A stretch of DNA of 62,000 nt from Gnetum montanum (Eukaryota > Streptophyta > Gnetopsida > Gnetales > Gnetaceae). The notes below the pieces were generated by a model, which was not told the origin of the DNA, searched no databases, and saw only the letters and a list, made by a program, of their open reading frames with translations. The translations under genes and the position numbers were made by a program. This document shows, piece after piece, positions 11,364-21,991 of the stretch; position 1 is the first letter of the stretch, and each line of letters begins with the position of its first letter. The stretch spans positions 26,359 to 88,358 of the forward strand of contig MNCI01001083.1 of assembly GCA_015680685.1 (NCBI GenBank), given 5' to 3'.

Positions 11364-11658
11364 CTAGGTGAAGTGGGAAAAGAAGGGACTAATTACCCCT
11401 TCAACTAGATAGTTTAACCATGTTGGAAATGCTAGATTTCCTTTAAGGCTTAAGTGGCATGGGAAGATAACCTAGAGGAAATTATAGAATACCACTCTAA
11501 TTAATAAAATATTTCTCTATATTTTTCTTTTCCTATTTCATGTACCAGTCATTCATTTATCAAGCATTTTATGGTATTTCCATTATAATGCTTACAAATG
11601 CGATGAATTAAAGGATGAAAGAACATGTTTTTACAACATCTAGGAATGGGATGTCACA
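11364..11658 (+). repeat. Tandem partial copy of the A1 3' LTR
   Basis: This segment repeats the 3' LTR from an inner ctaggtgaagtggg (about 11049) to its end. Both copies are followed by ctag, so the duplication joins at a 4-base microhomology between the flank and the inner LTR site. The copies have since diverged. Confidence 0.85.
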
Positions 11659-12269
11659 CTAGTGTTGTAGCATATAATATTAATGCAACTACAATACATT
11701 CTACATTAAAGATTAAAATTGGGAAGTAGAAACCACTTACTACATCAACTTTGACATTAGTACAAAATAGATATATATAGATAAAATGAGTTTTGTATGT
11801 GGAAAATTACTTAGCAACATTAATAGAAGGGTTAATAAAATATTTTCAGATAAATGATTAAATATTTTTTATCTAGATCAATGATACTCATTGGAGGTCT
11901 TGCACAACTTCCACTTGTGAAAGATGTTATACTATACATATCATATTAGATCCATGTAAAACATTTATGGTTAGTAGTCAATACATTTGTAACCTTGGAT
12001 GTTGTATATCAACAAAGGAAAGATGATCCATGATAATAATGATTTAGAGAATTTTTGATGAATATAGGAGAAGAAAAGATCAATGATAATTATGATGAAT
12101 TTTTAAGCTTGGGAATGGAGATTCTATTGACATTATAGGCAAGATGTGTTTGAGGTTTATATGCATTTTTTAATAAAAAGGATAAGATTCATATGCAAAA
12201 TAAAAAGGTATTGCTAAAAATGTAGAAATTAGTTGCATAGTGAATAGTAGCTAGAAATAAAAATGATAT
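11659..12269. other. AT-rich DNA, nothing recognised
   Basis: No reading frame, repeat or RNA gene that I can support. Confidence 0.5.
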
Positions 12270-12540
12270 TAGATTCTAGAATTATGAAGAAGGAGAATAA
12301 GATTGAGTTGTATTTACCTACAAAAAAACAAGAGGTATGCTTACTAGTAATCTATGACCAAAAGAAGGATTCATTAATTATACATTAGAAGTCATTATAA
12401 AAATAGTGATTCTAGGATGAATAAAAATAAGAATTAGATCGAGTTGTGGTTCTCTATGAAATAGAACTGATTATTCTTATTGTTAATCTATGACTAGATG
12501 TAGGATTGGTTAATTATACATTAGAATTCATTAAGAAAAT
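12270..12540. repeat. Diverged tandem duplication, about 135-bp unit
   Basis: Two adjacent copies share the phrases gattctag, gaataagattgagttgt, aatctatgac and ttaattatacattagaa in the same order. The second copy starts near 12411. Confidence 0.65.
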
Positions 12541-13254
12541 AATTTACTATCCCCACTATAAACTTGCACAACTACCATAATATGTTATGATGTGTTTGAC
12601 TATTAGATTGAAATACCATATGATTATGAACATCCTTTATAAGTATCCATTGCATCAATCATACATGAAGGATATTGCTAACTACCATGAAGATTAGCAT
12701 GAGCTTTAACTATACATAATTCATAGGGAATGACCATAGAGAAATCATGCATAGATGTTGGTAGTAAAAAAATAGATCTTACATTTGTAGCACTATTTTG
12801 AGTAAAGTTTATTGATAGTTTGAAGATACTCTCTTTAAGTTCCAAAGAAATATACATCAAGATATCAAAGGTTTCTCACATTCAATGTAGATTGGATGAA
12901 GAGTAGCCTATTAAGTCTAATGGAGAAAGAGTTTACAATTTATGTGATGATGCATTTTTACTATTGTAGATCTTAGAACGTTTATGATTATGATTTTTTT
13001 CAAATAAAAAAGTTTGAAAATTGATTAGTCATGATCTACTTTAACCTAGTTTTAGTTTTTGAATAATGAACTTCATGTTCTTACAAGTTACTCTATTCTT
13101 TATTTATAGTTTCATGAATTATTTCTAACTGTAGAAAAACATTCTATAACTAAATAACTACCCTTGAAAAATTGGATTGAATTGATGTAAAACAATAGAT
13201 AGAATCTTTTTAATTTCTTGTATTTAAATGATCTCTCTAAGATCTAACTAACAA

Positions 13255-13806
13255 CTAATAACCTATTATATATTTATTATATATATCTATAATTTAACTA
13301 AGAGAATCTTCTTTGTTAATAAGTAATAAGCTATTTAAGTCAAATATTTCACAACTTCTTAACAAGGAATAAAAAGTATGAATTATAATTCTCATGGCTT
13401 CTAGATGATGAAAAATATTTGTATATCAAAGTTTTCATAATGATAGAATCAAAAAAATAATGTTTGCCTTATTTATCATATGTTCTTATTCTTAGGCTTA
13501 TTTGTATTGTCTATTAGAGAGTATAAAAAAGAACAAATCCGACTAAGTAAGAACATATGATAAATGTTGTAAATATTTTTTCTTGATCCTATCATTGCAA
13601 AAAAATTAATATAAAAATCCTATTCTTCATCTAAAGTCATGAAAATTAGAATCATAAATCTTGTTGTTCATCTAGAATACATGATAATTATAATTCATAA
13701 ATATTAGTCTTCATGTAGGAGTCATGAAATATTTAACTAAAATATCTTACTACTTATTAATGAAGAAGATTATATAAGCCAAATTATAGATATATATTAT
13801 AAATAT
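13255..13806. repeat. Long inverted repeat (hairpin or foldback element)
   Basis: Left arm about 13255-13510, right arm about 13530-13806, with a loop near 20 bases. Matching blocks in order are atatatctataattt against its complement near 13780-13795, cttctttgttaataagtaa against the complement near 13750-13770, and tttatcatatgttctta against taagaacatatgataaa near 13548-13565. The arms have small indels and substitutions. Its transcript could fold into one stem of about 250 bp. It could be an old MITE or foldback element or a small-RNA source; no coding is seen. Confidence 0.75.
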
Positions 13807-16079
13807 AGATCTAAGATAATACTATTACTATCTAGTAGATATTTACTAGCCTTGTTATTGTTTATGCTAGGATTTGATGAAGATTGGTTTCGAGCGTGGC
13901 ATGACATATGATTTATGATTTATTTAATTACATTTCTTTAGTACAAATCATGATCCTAGTTATTTGATTTGATAATTTTATGTGTATGAATTCATGCTTA
14001 TGTATGTACTTGTTAGATTAGTTTTATTTTATTTTTATGAGAGGAATTTTGAATATATTTTTTGAGTATGATGGATTTTATGGTATTTTCTCATTTATTG
14101 TTTTGGCATGTGTGGGAGTTATGTGTTGGAAGAGGAAGTTATATTTAAGATGGTTACAATTTTTTATATTATTCTTTTAGTTTTAGGTTGGACTAGGAAC
14201 TTAATATTTTCTTCCAATCCATGATGGTTCTTTTTGTCAATCTCCATTAAAACTTTCATGAATCATTCTTTCTAGATATTTTGATAATTTGGGAGAGGTG
14301 CTATGGGAGATTGAAGATGTGAAGGTGTTGGTGGATTGTGGAGCAGTTGTGTAGATTACTTGGATCTTTGAACTTTCCTTTTCTCTCTTGTGATTTTTCA
14401 TCATTTAGATTTGGAGGTAAGTTATCTTACCTTCATTCACATTTACGACTACATGTTTTTGTGCATATTCATGGGAATGGGTATTATTTATTTCTATTAT
14501 ATGTTTTTGATGCTATCTATGAGCATATGGATTTTTTTTTAAATGGATAGAAGGCTATTTTGATTGATTTTTATATGCATAATTTTTACTTAATTGTATC
14601 ATTATTTCCATTGATTTCAAGCATGGATTTTGTGAGGATTTTACCAAAAATTTTGTGGGATGATTTTGTAAATTAACTTATAAGAATATTATATTATTTT
14701 AATTTTATTTATGAATTTTATATAAATCTTATGTTGATCAATAGAATTTCTTGATCTATCATTTATCTTTTCTTTATCTTGGGATTTTTCTTTATGGAGC
14801 TAGGATTTCAAGGTGTAGAAAATTTCATTAGTAGAATAGATGTCATCTTTTAAAACATATGTATCTTTTACATACATTGAAGTATGATTTGATCCATTGG
14901 TTTTTCAAATTCCCCAACAAAGTTATACAATTTAGAAAAAAGTTTCAATTTAAATTTATACTATATTTTGAGTTATATACCTTTCTCTATAGACCTATAA
15001 AAAATCATATGAATTTTTATGATATGAATTTAGGAGGTTATATCTTGAATATGATCATTACTAAAACTCTAATATTTCAAATACATGTTTTATATCTATT
15101 AGAATTCATATCCATTTGGAATCTATTAAAATCATTATATCTTGATAAAGTTATAAATTTTTCTTTCTACACTATCTAGATTTCCATTACATTAGATAGT
15201 GTAAATTAAAAATCCCAAAGCTTATGTGCCATATTATATAACACTATGATATTTTACTTGTATATAGTGTCTTTTTCTTTTTTTCCTAATTATTTTCCAT
15301 CAAAGAACTATATTTTATTCTTGGTTAACTACTTTATCTCTTTCCATTTCATCTTGATTCTCTCAGCCTAGATACATGGTTCTATATCTTTGTATCTTAC
15401 AAAATTTTTAATAGAGAATAGATATAGATATTTTATTTCATATAGAATTGAAATCATTAGAAAATTGAAAGGAATTATAGAGTTATAATAATTTTACTTA
15501 GTATGATACATTTAGAGAATGATAAAAGTCTAGACTCAATTTTGGAGATTAATAAAGATCTTGATATTGTATGATTAAATAAATATTTAATTATGTGTAA
15601 TCATGATTTAGATACTTTACCTTGGTATTATTGTATTACCAACTCTTTTGTTTATCATGCTTTGTTTAGTCTCCTTCTGACTTTGTTACGGTCGATTTGT
15701 GAAATTGAATTTGTTAGCATGTTGGCTTTTGATTGGGATCAATTATTGGATATTTTTCTTATTTCAATACATGTTGGATTGTTGGATTTTTTGGTTATTT
15801 ATTCATATCAAATGATGATTTACGTCCTTCCACCATCAACATTTGTTTTGCAATGTTTGATCGAATTTATTATGTTCTCTATTGGTTATTCAAATGTTGG
15901 ATGTTTTCTTGGATTCAATGGAAATTACTTTGTTAGAATCTCGGTTGATTTGTATTCTTATCTGTTGGTGACCGTTTGGGACACGACCACCAATGAGTGT
16001 CCTCGAATAGGATTTAGGTGCTTACTGGTCTCTGGCAACACCAAGGCCCAGATACCTCCAAATAGACTCAGTAGTTAAT
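13807..16079. other. T-rich DNA without a supported gene
   Basis: A 161-codon plus-strand open frame (15593-16078) and a 106-codon one (14859-15179) occur here. Both are rich in Phe, Leu, Ile and Tyr because the strand is T-rich, with no domain or flanking signals, so I do not call them genes. From about 15945 the composition becomes more GC-rich, possibly entering the LTR-like region described next. Confidence 0.4.
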
Positions 16080-17460
16080 GTGAGTATGTGTGTATGCTGT
16101 TGCGGTGTGCTGTTGTGAAAAAATGAAATGATTGGGTTGTGTGTAAAACTATAAAGGACTTATCTTAAAGAGATTCAGCCAACTTTGCAAAGTACTATGA
16201 GTTGTTGAGAGTTCCTATTTTGTTCAATTGCCTAGTCTATGTGGTCCTTATAATACCTACTTGTAACAAATAAAATTTTGCAAAAACATTTGAGCACAAC
16301 TCTGCGAATCTACTTCTAATTTTCCCTAGAGAAAGAGATAGTTCCACAAGAAAACTAGAAATAGAACAAGCTTCAATGAAAATAGAAAGAAGAGAAAAAG
16401 AAAGCAAATTTGTGTAAAGATCTCAAATGTTTAAACAAGGTAAAATGATACAAGTAAACATTTCACAATAAAGCTATCCCAAATTCAATAACTATGAATT
16501 GTTCAAACTTCCAAAGCTTAAATAAGAAATTTCTTCAAGACAATCCTACTATGCTACCCAAAAACTTGCTGCATAAACTATCACGTACGAGACTTTATTT
16601 TGGCTAGATAATGGATGTCAACAATTTCATTTAATAGAACCTTCAAAAGACTTGAAAATTTATGATTGAAATACCATGGAGATTCACTTTAAAGATAAAA
16701 GAAGCTATTCTGGTCCTATCAAAATACCAAATATTTTCTGAACCCTCTTGACTATTAAATCGTTCAACGGCTTGACTACATGCAGAGGCTATCTTACAAA
16801 AATCTCAATAGCAATTCTTATACATTGCACAATAATAAAATTCACTACTAAAATTCTCTTAAGGCTTTCAAGCACAAGCTCTTCAATGGAAAAATTTTAA
16901 TAGAAATTTCTTATCATGCAACAAGAACAATAAGAGCAATCTAAAAATCCCAAAATTACTTGCCAAGCATGATACTATCTAAATAATTTAAACGAAATAA
17001 TAAAAAAAAACATAACTCATAGGACTATGACAAAGAGGTTGAAATTTTGTCTTTAGCAAGTCATCTTACAAGCAATCTTTCACAATGTCTTCTTTTTCCA
17101 ATGCTCTTCCCTTAGCCACCAAGACCCAAAGTGAGACCCCAAGTCTTCCATATCCAAGACCGTTGAAGCCTTTTTATAGGGTCTCATACGTGGTTAGATC
17201 TTATAAAATATCTTGGGTAACTTCTCTCCCAAGTAAGGAAGTTATAACTTGCCCAACAAGTTAGGAAATATTACTTTCCCAACAGGTTAGGAAGTTATAA
17301 CTTATACATGAAGTTAGGAGAAAATCATGCTAAGATTGGCATGTGTATTTACAAATATTAAAAATATTTCTTTTATATAATAATAACTCTATACAAGTGT
17401 CATTTTATTTTTGTTTAAGTTTTCAATTGTTAAATATCATTAACCATCGTGTACGAAGCC
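16080..17460 (-). mobile_element. Possible LTR of an unassigned family, minus strand
   Basis: On the minus strand, a TATA box CCTATAAAAAGG lies at 17180-17169. Just upstream of it are two copies of the palindrome AAGTTATAACTT (17239-17250 and 17292-17303) within a repeated cctaact-tgttggg phrase. Downstream is transcript-like sequence without a reading frame. This resembles the promoter layout of the other LTRs here. I could not find a partner LTR, primer site or exact ends, so the call is tentative. Confidence 0.3.
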
Positions 17461-17562
17461 TTTCTAATAGTAATAAAGTAATTCAGCATTCACCTTAGTG
17501 TAGATGTTGGTGGTGGCAGCTGCATGGTCTTTCAAATTAAGAAAGCCAATCCTTGCAAGCTT

Positions 17563-17571
17563 GTATAAATA
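17563..17571 (+). promoter_or_regulatory. TATA-like box upstream of the CTP synthase fragment
   Basis: The bases gtataaata lie on the plus strand, about 1 kb before the ATG at 18561. The stretch between (17640-18560) is more GC-rich and less repetitive than its surroundings, as a leader exon region might be. Function is inferred only. Confidence 0.3.
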
Positions 17572-18560
17572 AATCATCTACATTTTCACTTTTCTATACC
17601 TTATTATCTTCGAACTCAACATACTACTAAATCATTGCTGAAAGACGTGTGCGTAAATTACATTAGTATCAGGCGGGTCACTGTTAACTGATGAGGTGAC
17701 AGCTAGATCGGGAAATGGACTCCAGGCCAAGGGGGGTGCGGACACACCTACATGGATTATAGGTGACAGTTACAAGAATGGTGGGGAGTAATCAGCTGGT
17801 CGGTCGTTCTTTGACTACTGGCTTGTTTCTTTCCTTCCTTGTCCCTGTGCAAAACCCGTAGAAATGGACACATGCTCTACTCCATTCCCAGTGCCGAATC
17901 CTGTAACCACTGCTCGCCAGACACAGCCATGCTGTCAAAGCTAACATACAATACCGATCCTAACTTTTTCTTATTTTCTATAGTCCATCTCATGCTGATG
18001 ACTTGAATCCTGATTTCTTGCTTGCCGTTGTGAATTTAATGTGATTCTGTTCATGCTTCTAAATTGGACACGAACAGTTCCTCAAAATTTATCTGGAATC
18101 GTGAATCTCTAGCATATGGTTATCAAGTGTTTCAACCTATGCTCTCAACCACATATTTGAATCCAAGTGATTCAAGTATCAACGCAAAACCAAATTCACA
18201 AGGATTATCTCTGGAGAGAAGAAACACACCTTTCCTCGTCATTAACTCACGCAGGAGAAGGAGCGGAATCTAATTTTCTAGTTTAAGTAAGTCTCACTAG
18301 ATAGAGACGAAATGCCTCATTGAGACATTTCCCTCTGGAATTCCATGGAAGCTATGTGTCTGTTGAATGGATTCTTAATGGTGGTGGTTCAGCTTCTTAA
18401 AAGACGATAGCGACAATGGAATTCGATGCCTTGGAAATTGGAAGAGAGGCCAATGAAAATGCAACTATCAAAGATTTTTTATTTTCTGTATCAAGGATCT
18501 GTATTGCTATAAGGAAAAACATGGTTCTTCTGTACACAAAGCATGGTGGAAGAGTGTTAA

Positions 18561-18641
18561 ATGAAATACGTTGTTATCACAGGTGGGGTGGTGAGTAGCC
18601 TCGGCAAAGGAGTTATAGCTTCAAGTGTTGGAGTCTATTAG
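18561..18641 (+). pseudogene. CTP synthase N-terminal fragment (first exon or pseudogene)
   Basis: CTP synthase makes CTP from UTP, ATP and glutamine in the cytosol. The 26 codons after the ATG read MKYVVITGGVVSSLGKGV and then Ile-Ala-Ser-Ser-Val-Gly-Val. This is the conserved start of the synthetase domain, with its P-loop (Gly-Gly-Val-Val-Ser-Ser-Leu-Gly-Lys-Gly). Plant enzymes have Ser-Gly-Leu here, and Ser-Ser-Leu as seen is the E. coli form. A stop follows at 18639, where plant enzymes continue Leu-Leu-Lys-Ala-Cys-Gly. Either this is a short first exon with a weak donor near GGA-GTC, or a truncated copy. I found no further exon downstream in the window. The full enzyme is near 550-600 residues. 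Confidence 0.7.
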
Positions 18642-20815
18642 TCGCTTGCCTTCAGGGCCAGCAATTACCAAAAATAACAAAATGAAATTATCAATCTAAA
18701 TACTAGGGTCTAAAAATTTTCTACCAATAATTCTCTTGGCATCAAAGACAGTATTTTGGTGTTTCCGTGCAAACTAATTCATGGTAGCTTAACCCACAAG
18801 CCGTTCAGTGGCAGTAAAGGCAACTATGGAGGGACTGGTTCTATTGCCCTGTTTTTGTTTTTCTAGTTTTCAAATGTTTTTTTTTTATAGTAGCACAACA
18901 AATCTAAGTCATAACTATCCATAGTTAAAAGAAATAAAAGTCATCAAAGATTTCTGGACTTGCTAGAAACTCTTCATCTTGTTATGATATTTCAAGGATA
19001 CCACCCTACACTCTGATACAATTGTGTGATTTCTCTTAAGAAGTTTGAAAAGAGATTTCATTTTTTTAAATTTGATGTTATTTCTCTTTTTGTACAAACT
19101 AAAATTCTTGCCACTTCTCCAACTACAAAAACCTTCCTTTAATTAATTTCATCATGCCAACCTATTCCATGAAATGGCCAAAATGTGCCAACATTATCTA
19201 ATGATTAATTATAATCTTTATCTTGCCTTTGACCTCCTAGATTCTTGTTCTATATGTTCTTACATGTCTTTATTTTGTTAAAATTCTTATTGTAGTTTTT
19301 AGTTTTGATTCATCCTTCTTGGAAAAGTGAATGTTTCTTGGTTTGGTTATTCATCCATATATGATTGTTGACTATTTGTGTTCTTATTTTTCTTATTGTT
19401 GTGCTTAAATTAGATTGTTTCAAAGCTATATTAAAGAATTCCTCTTTTTAGATTAATTGGCATCTTTGGTTATTATTTGGGATTTGTAAGATCTCTTTGG
19501 ATGATGATTTTAGTTCACCTTTTGATTATTAATTTTCATGAGATTAGTTTGGGTTTGACGATGTTATGTTATGATTTGGATTGCTATCATTGTGAAGATC
19601 CCTTAATATGATGAATCTCTTTGATAGGATAGATTAAATTATTTTTTTATTTCCCTCCACCATGAGTTTGATTTATCATGGTTGTTTATTTGTTAATTAT
19701 TTAAATGTTCAATCTAGCATTAAGTTTTTGTGCCCAGTTAGAGATAGGCTCCTTAGGGATGATTTTGTGATTGATCCTCACTAGGATTCATTAGTTTTTA
19801 TTTCATAGGAGGTGTCATCCTATGTAAAATAGTAATTCCATGGCTCATTATTCCTTTGTATTGTGCTTTTAGAATATTAGAGGATGTCCCAAGAGATGCC
19901 TCTAGCACTGACAGGTTTGAAAACCTTGAACATGATATCCTAGATGATGCGTTAGCTTTATTGAAACTTATAATACTCCAAGAAATTGATAATTTGATTA
20001 TGATATGAATACATTTTTTCATATGGCAGGTAAACATGACAACATTCAATACATTTAACACTAAGCATGGTGAATGCTAGCCTCCATGTTTGTGGTGATG
20101 CTTGAAGTGGATAAATCTTGGATTTAGTAATGCATATTAGATGGATGTTTGACTATTCATTTTTATGATTTTTAGGATGTTTGAGATTACATATTTTTTA
20201 GATCAACCATGCTCCTCGTAACTCTCATGAGATTTATCCATTCAATGATTGGTGTCATTGACAAGGTTTCTTACTTATTTTTATATTGATAATCCATTTT
20301 TATATTAGGTTAATTGGTTAGGAGAAAATGGGAAAAATTAGAGGATTAGATATAATGATATAAGCTAGATGAAATTATGTTTTAAATTTTGTCTTTAGCT
20401 ATTTTAGGTATTTGGCATTCCAACTTTTGGAGATATGGATATGTGTAAGGTTGGGCCTTTTATGTTATGTTACTTTATACTAATGTTATGGACATTAAAT
20501 TTTATATATTATGTTAATATATTTTCTATATATATATATATATGTTTTATGTGATTTTAATTTTATGCATTTCTTTTCTTTAGTTATTTAATTTTTTTCT
20601 CTTTCTTTCTGGTCATGGCTTCATTGTAGGTTCCTTCATTTTGTTTCACTATAAGATCATTCATTTTCTTATCTCCTACGATGGCCAACTATTTTATTAG
20701 AGGTTTTACCTAATGTAATGCTCTCAAATATAATGCCTAAGAAGGAGCATAATATAGGTTGCTATAAGAGAGTAGGTTTTATTGATTTTTTCTTTACACA
20801 TTACTATGGCTAGTA
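18642..20815. other. AT-rich DNA, no gene recognised
   Basis: If the CTP synthase start is a real exon this would be intron or flank, but no matching exon was seen. A minus-strand open frame (19798-20061) has no domain. A short (TA)n run lies near 20529-20541. Confidence 0.45.
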
Positions 20816-20992
20816 ATGGAAGGTGCTAGAAGTGGACATTTTCATGCTAGGAGGATAGATGTTGGGCCTACCAATCCAACACCAATACCTAACCCTATTT
20901 GTGATCAAACATATGAGCCATTGGTATATTTTCTTGATGAACCTATCAATCTTGTTTCAACTCATGCACAAAAGGAGAAGATTAGCCAATAA
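20816..20992 (+). CDS. Small open frame, 58 codons, unknown
   Basis: From the ATG at 20816 a frame without stops reads a Pro/Asn-rich middle (Pro-Thr-Asn-Pro-Thr-Pro-Ile-Pro-Asn-Pro) and an acidic Phe-Leu-Asp-Glu-Pro segment, ending TAA at 20990. The composition looks more protein-like than the surrounding T-rich frames. It ends about 100 bases before the family B LTR at 21092. It may be the start of a transposon gag or an exon; no domain is recognised. Confidence 0.25.
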   Translation: MEGARSGHFHARRIDVGPTNPTPIPNPICDQTYEPLVYFLDEPINLVSTHAQKEKISQ

Positions 20993-21091
20993 TATATCAA
21001 CCATATTCTATTTTAGTTACTCAATTTGCATATGAAAAAGAACTTTAGTTTTCCATATATATAGTTTATCTCCATGTGTATTTTTAGGGTT

Positions 21092-21656
21092 TGATGAATC
21101 ATTAGTTGGTTGGGTTATTTGATAAAAAGGTCAACTTTTAACGTAATTTATATTCCATGTACTTAGTTAATATTTACATTTCCATGCATGTCAATGAATT
21201 GGAGGAATGAGTGTGACTAGCTTAAAGCATAAACACGTATTCGCTTGGTAATCCTAACAACATTATTGGTTGGTTCACCCAATAGCATAGTGCTTGGTAA
21301 TCCTAGTAGTGAATATGTGGGTTTAAGACATGTACGGCAAGTTGGAAACAAATACTCATCATCTATAGGCTAGTTTAAAATTTACTTTCCATTATTAATT
21401 CATTTAAACAAATGATTTCTTTATTATTGTTAGGAGTAGCATAAGGCTGAAGGAACATCAAGAATCATATGCCTCAATCTACACTAAACTATATATGATA
21501 AAGCTACCATTAGTCCAAGTGGAAAGATAGTGAACTATGATCAAGGCACAACAATCTAGATGCCACAACTAGTCCCATCCATGGAATTTAATCAGATTGT
21601 TCTTGAATGATTGTGATTTATATGGTTGGATGTAGGGGGTACCTCACCACTCATCA
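21092..21656 (+). repeat. 5' LTR of element B2, with U3 deletion
   Basis: It begins TGATGAATCATTAG and ends CACTCATCA, like the other B LTRs, and is followed by a primer site. At 565 bp it is much shorter than B1 (1021 bp). The segment missing after gataaaaaggtcaactttta is the one that in B1 carries the self-complementary repeats and the TATA-like box. Confidence 0.8.
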
Positions 21657-21681
21657 TTGGCACTATTTCCAAGCACGATGC
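21657..21681 (+). other. Primer binding site of B2, tRNA-Asp type
   Basis: The bases TTGGCACTATTTCCAAGCAC align with the tRNA-Asp primer site TGGCGCCGTTGCCGGGGA, with several changes. This site is typical of Athila-like and several other plant gypsy lineages. Confidence 0.65.
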
Positions 21682-21991
21682 TAGTTATCTACTAGTTATA
21701 TCATACATGATTATTGTAAATGCATTAACAAACTATCTTTGAGAAAATAATAAGTTACATATATTATACATCAACAACAATTTCTCTTTCAAAGTGAAGT
21801 CATAATGCATCATATGAAGTGAACATTCATTAGAGAACCAACGAGATATATACTAAAGAAAATTGGAGTAACCAACCTCATGCAAGGGTTTCATATTTTG
21901 TCTAAGAGAAAATAATCAAATAAAGTACATCACTTAAAACTATAACTTTAAAATAGATTAATAAAAAATAACAAACCAAAATAGGATGTAC
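21682..21991 (+). other. Leader of B2
   Basis: This matches the B3 leader, including a gagaaccaacga phrase that in B3 lies inside the start of gag. After about 21900 the similarity ends and no gag follows. Confidence 0.5.

Noticed and set aside
15593-16078. 161-codon hydrophobic open frame, possible membrane protein
   Set aside because: The residues (Phe, Leu, Ile, Tyr, Val) follow from a T-rich strand; there is no domain, start context or neighbouring signal, and a nested frame of similar make-up exists.
20529-20541. (TA)n run as a promoter
   Set aside because: Simple repeat; no start context and no downstream gene.
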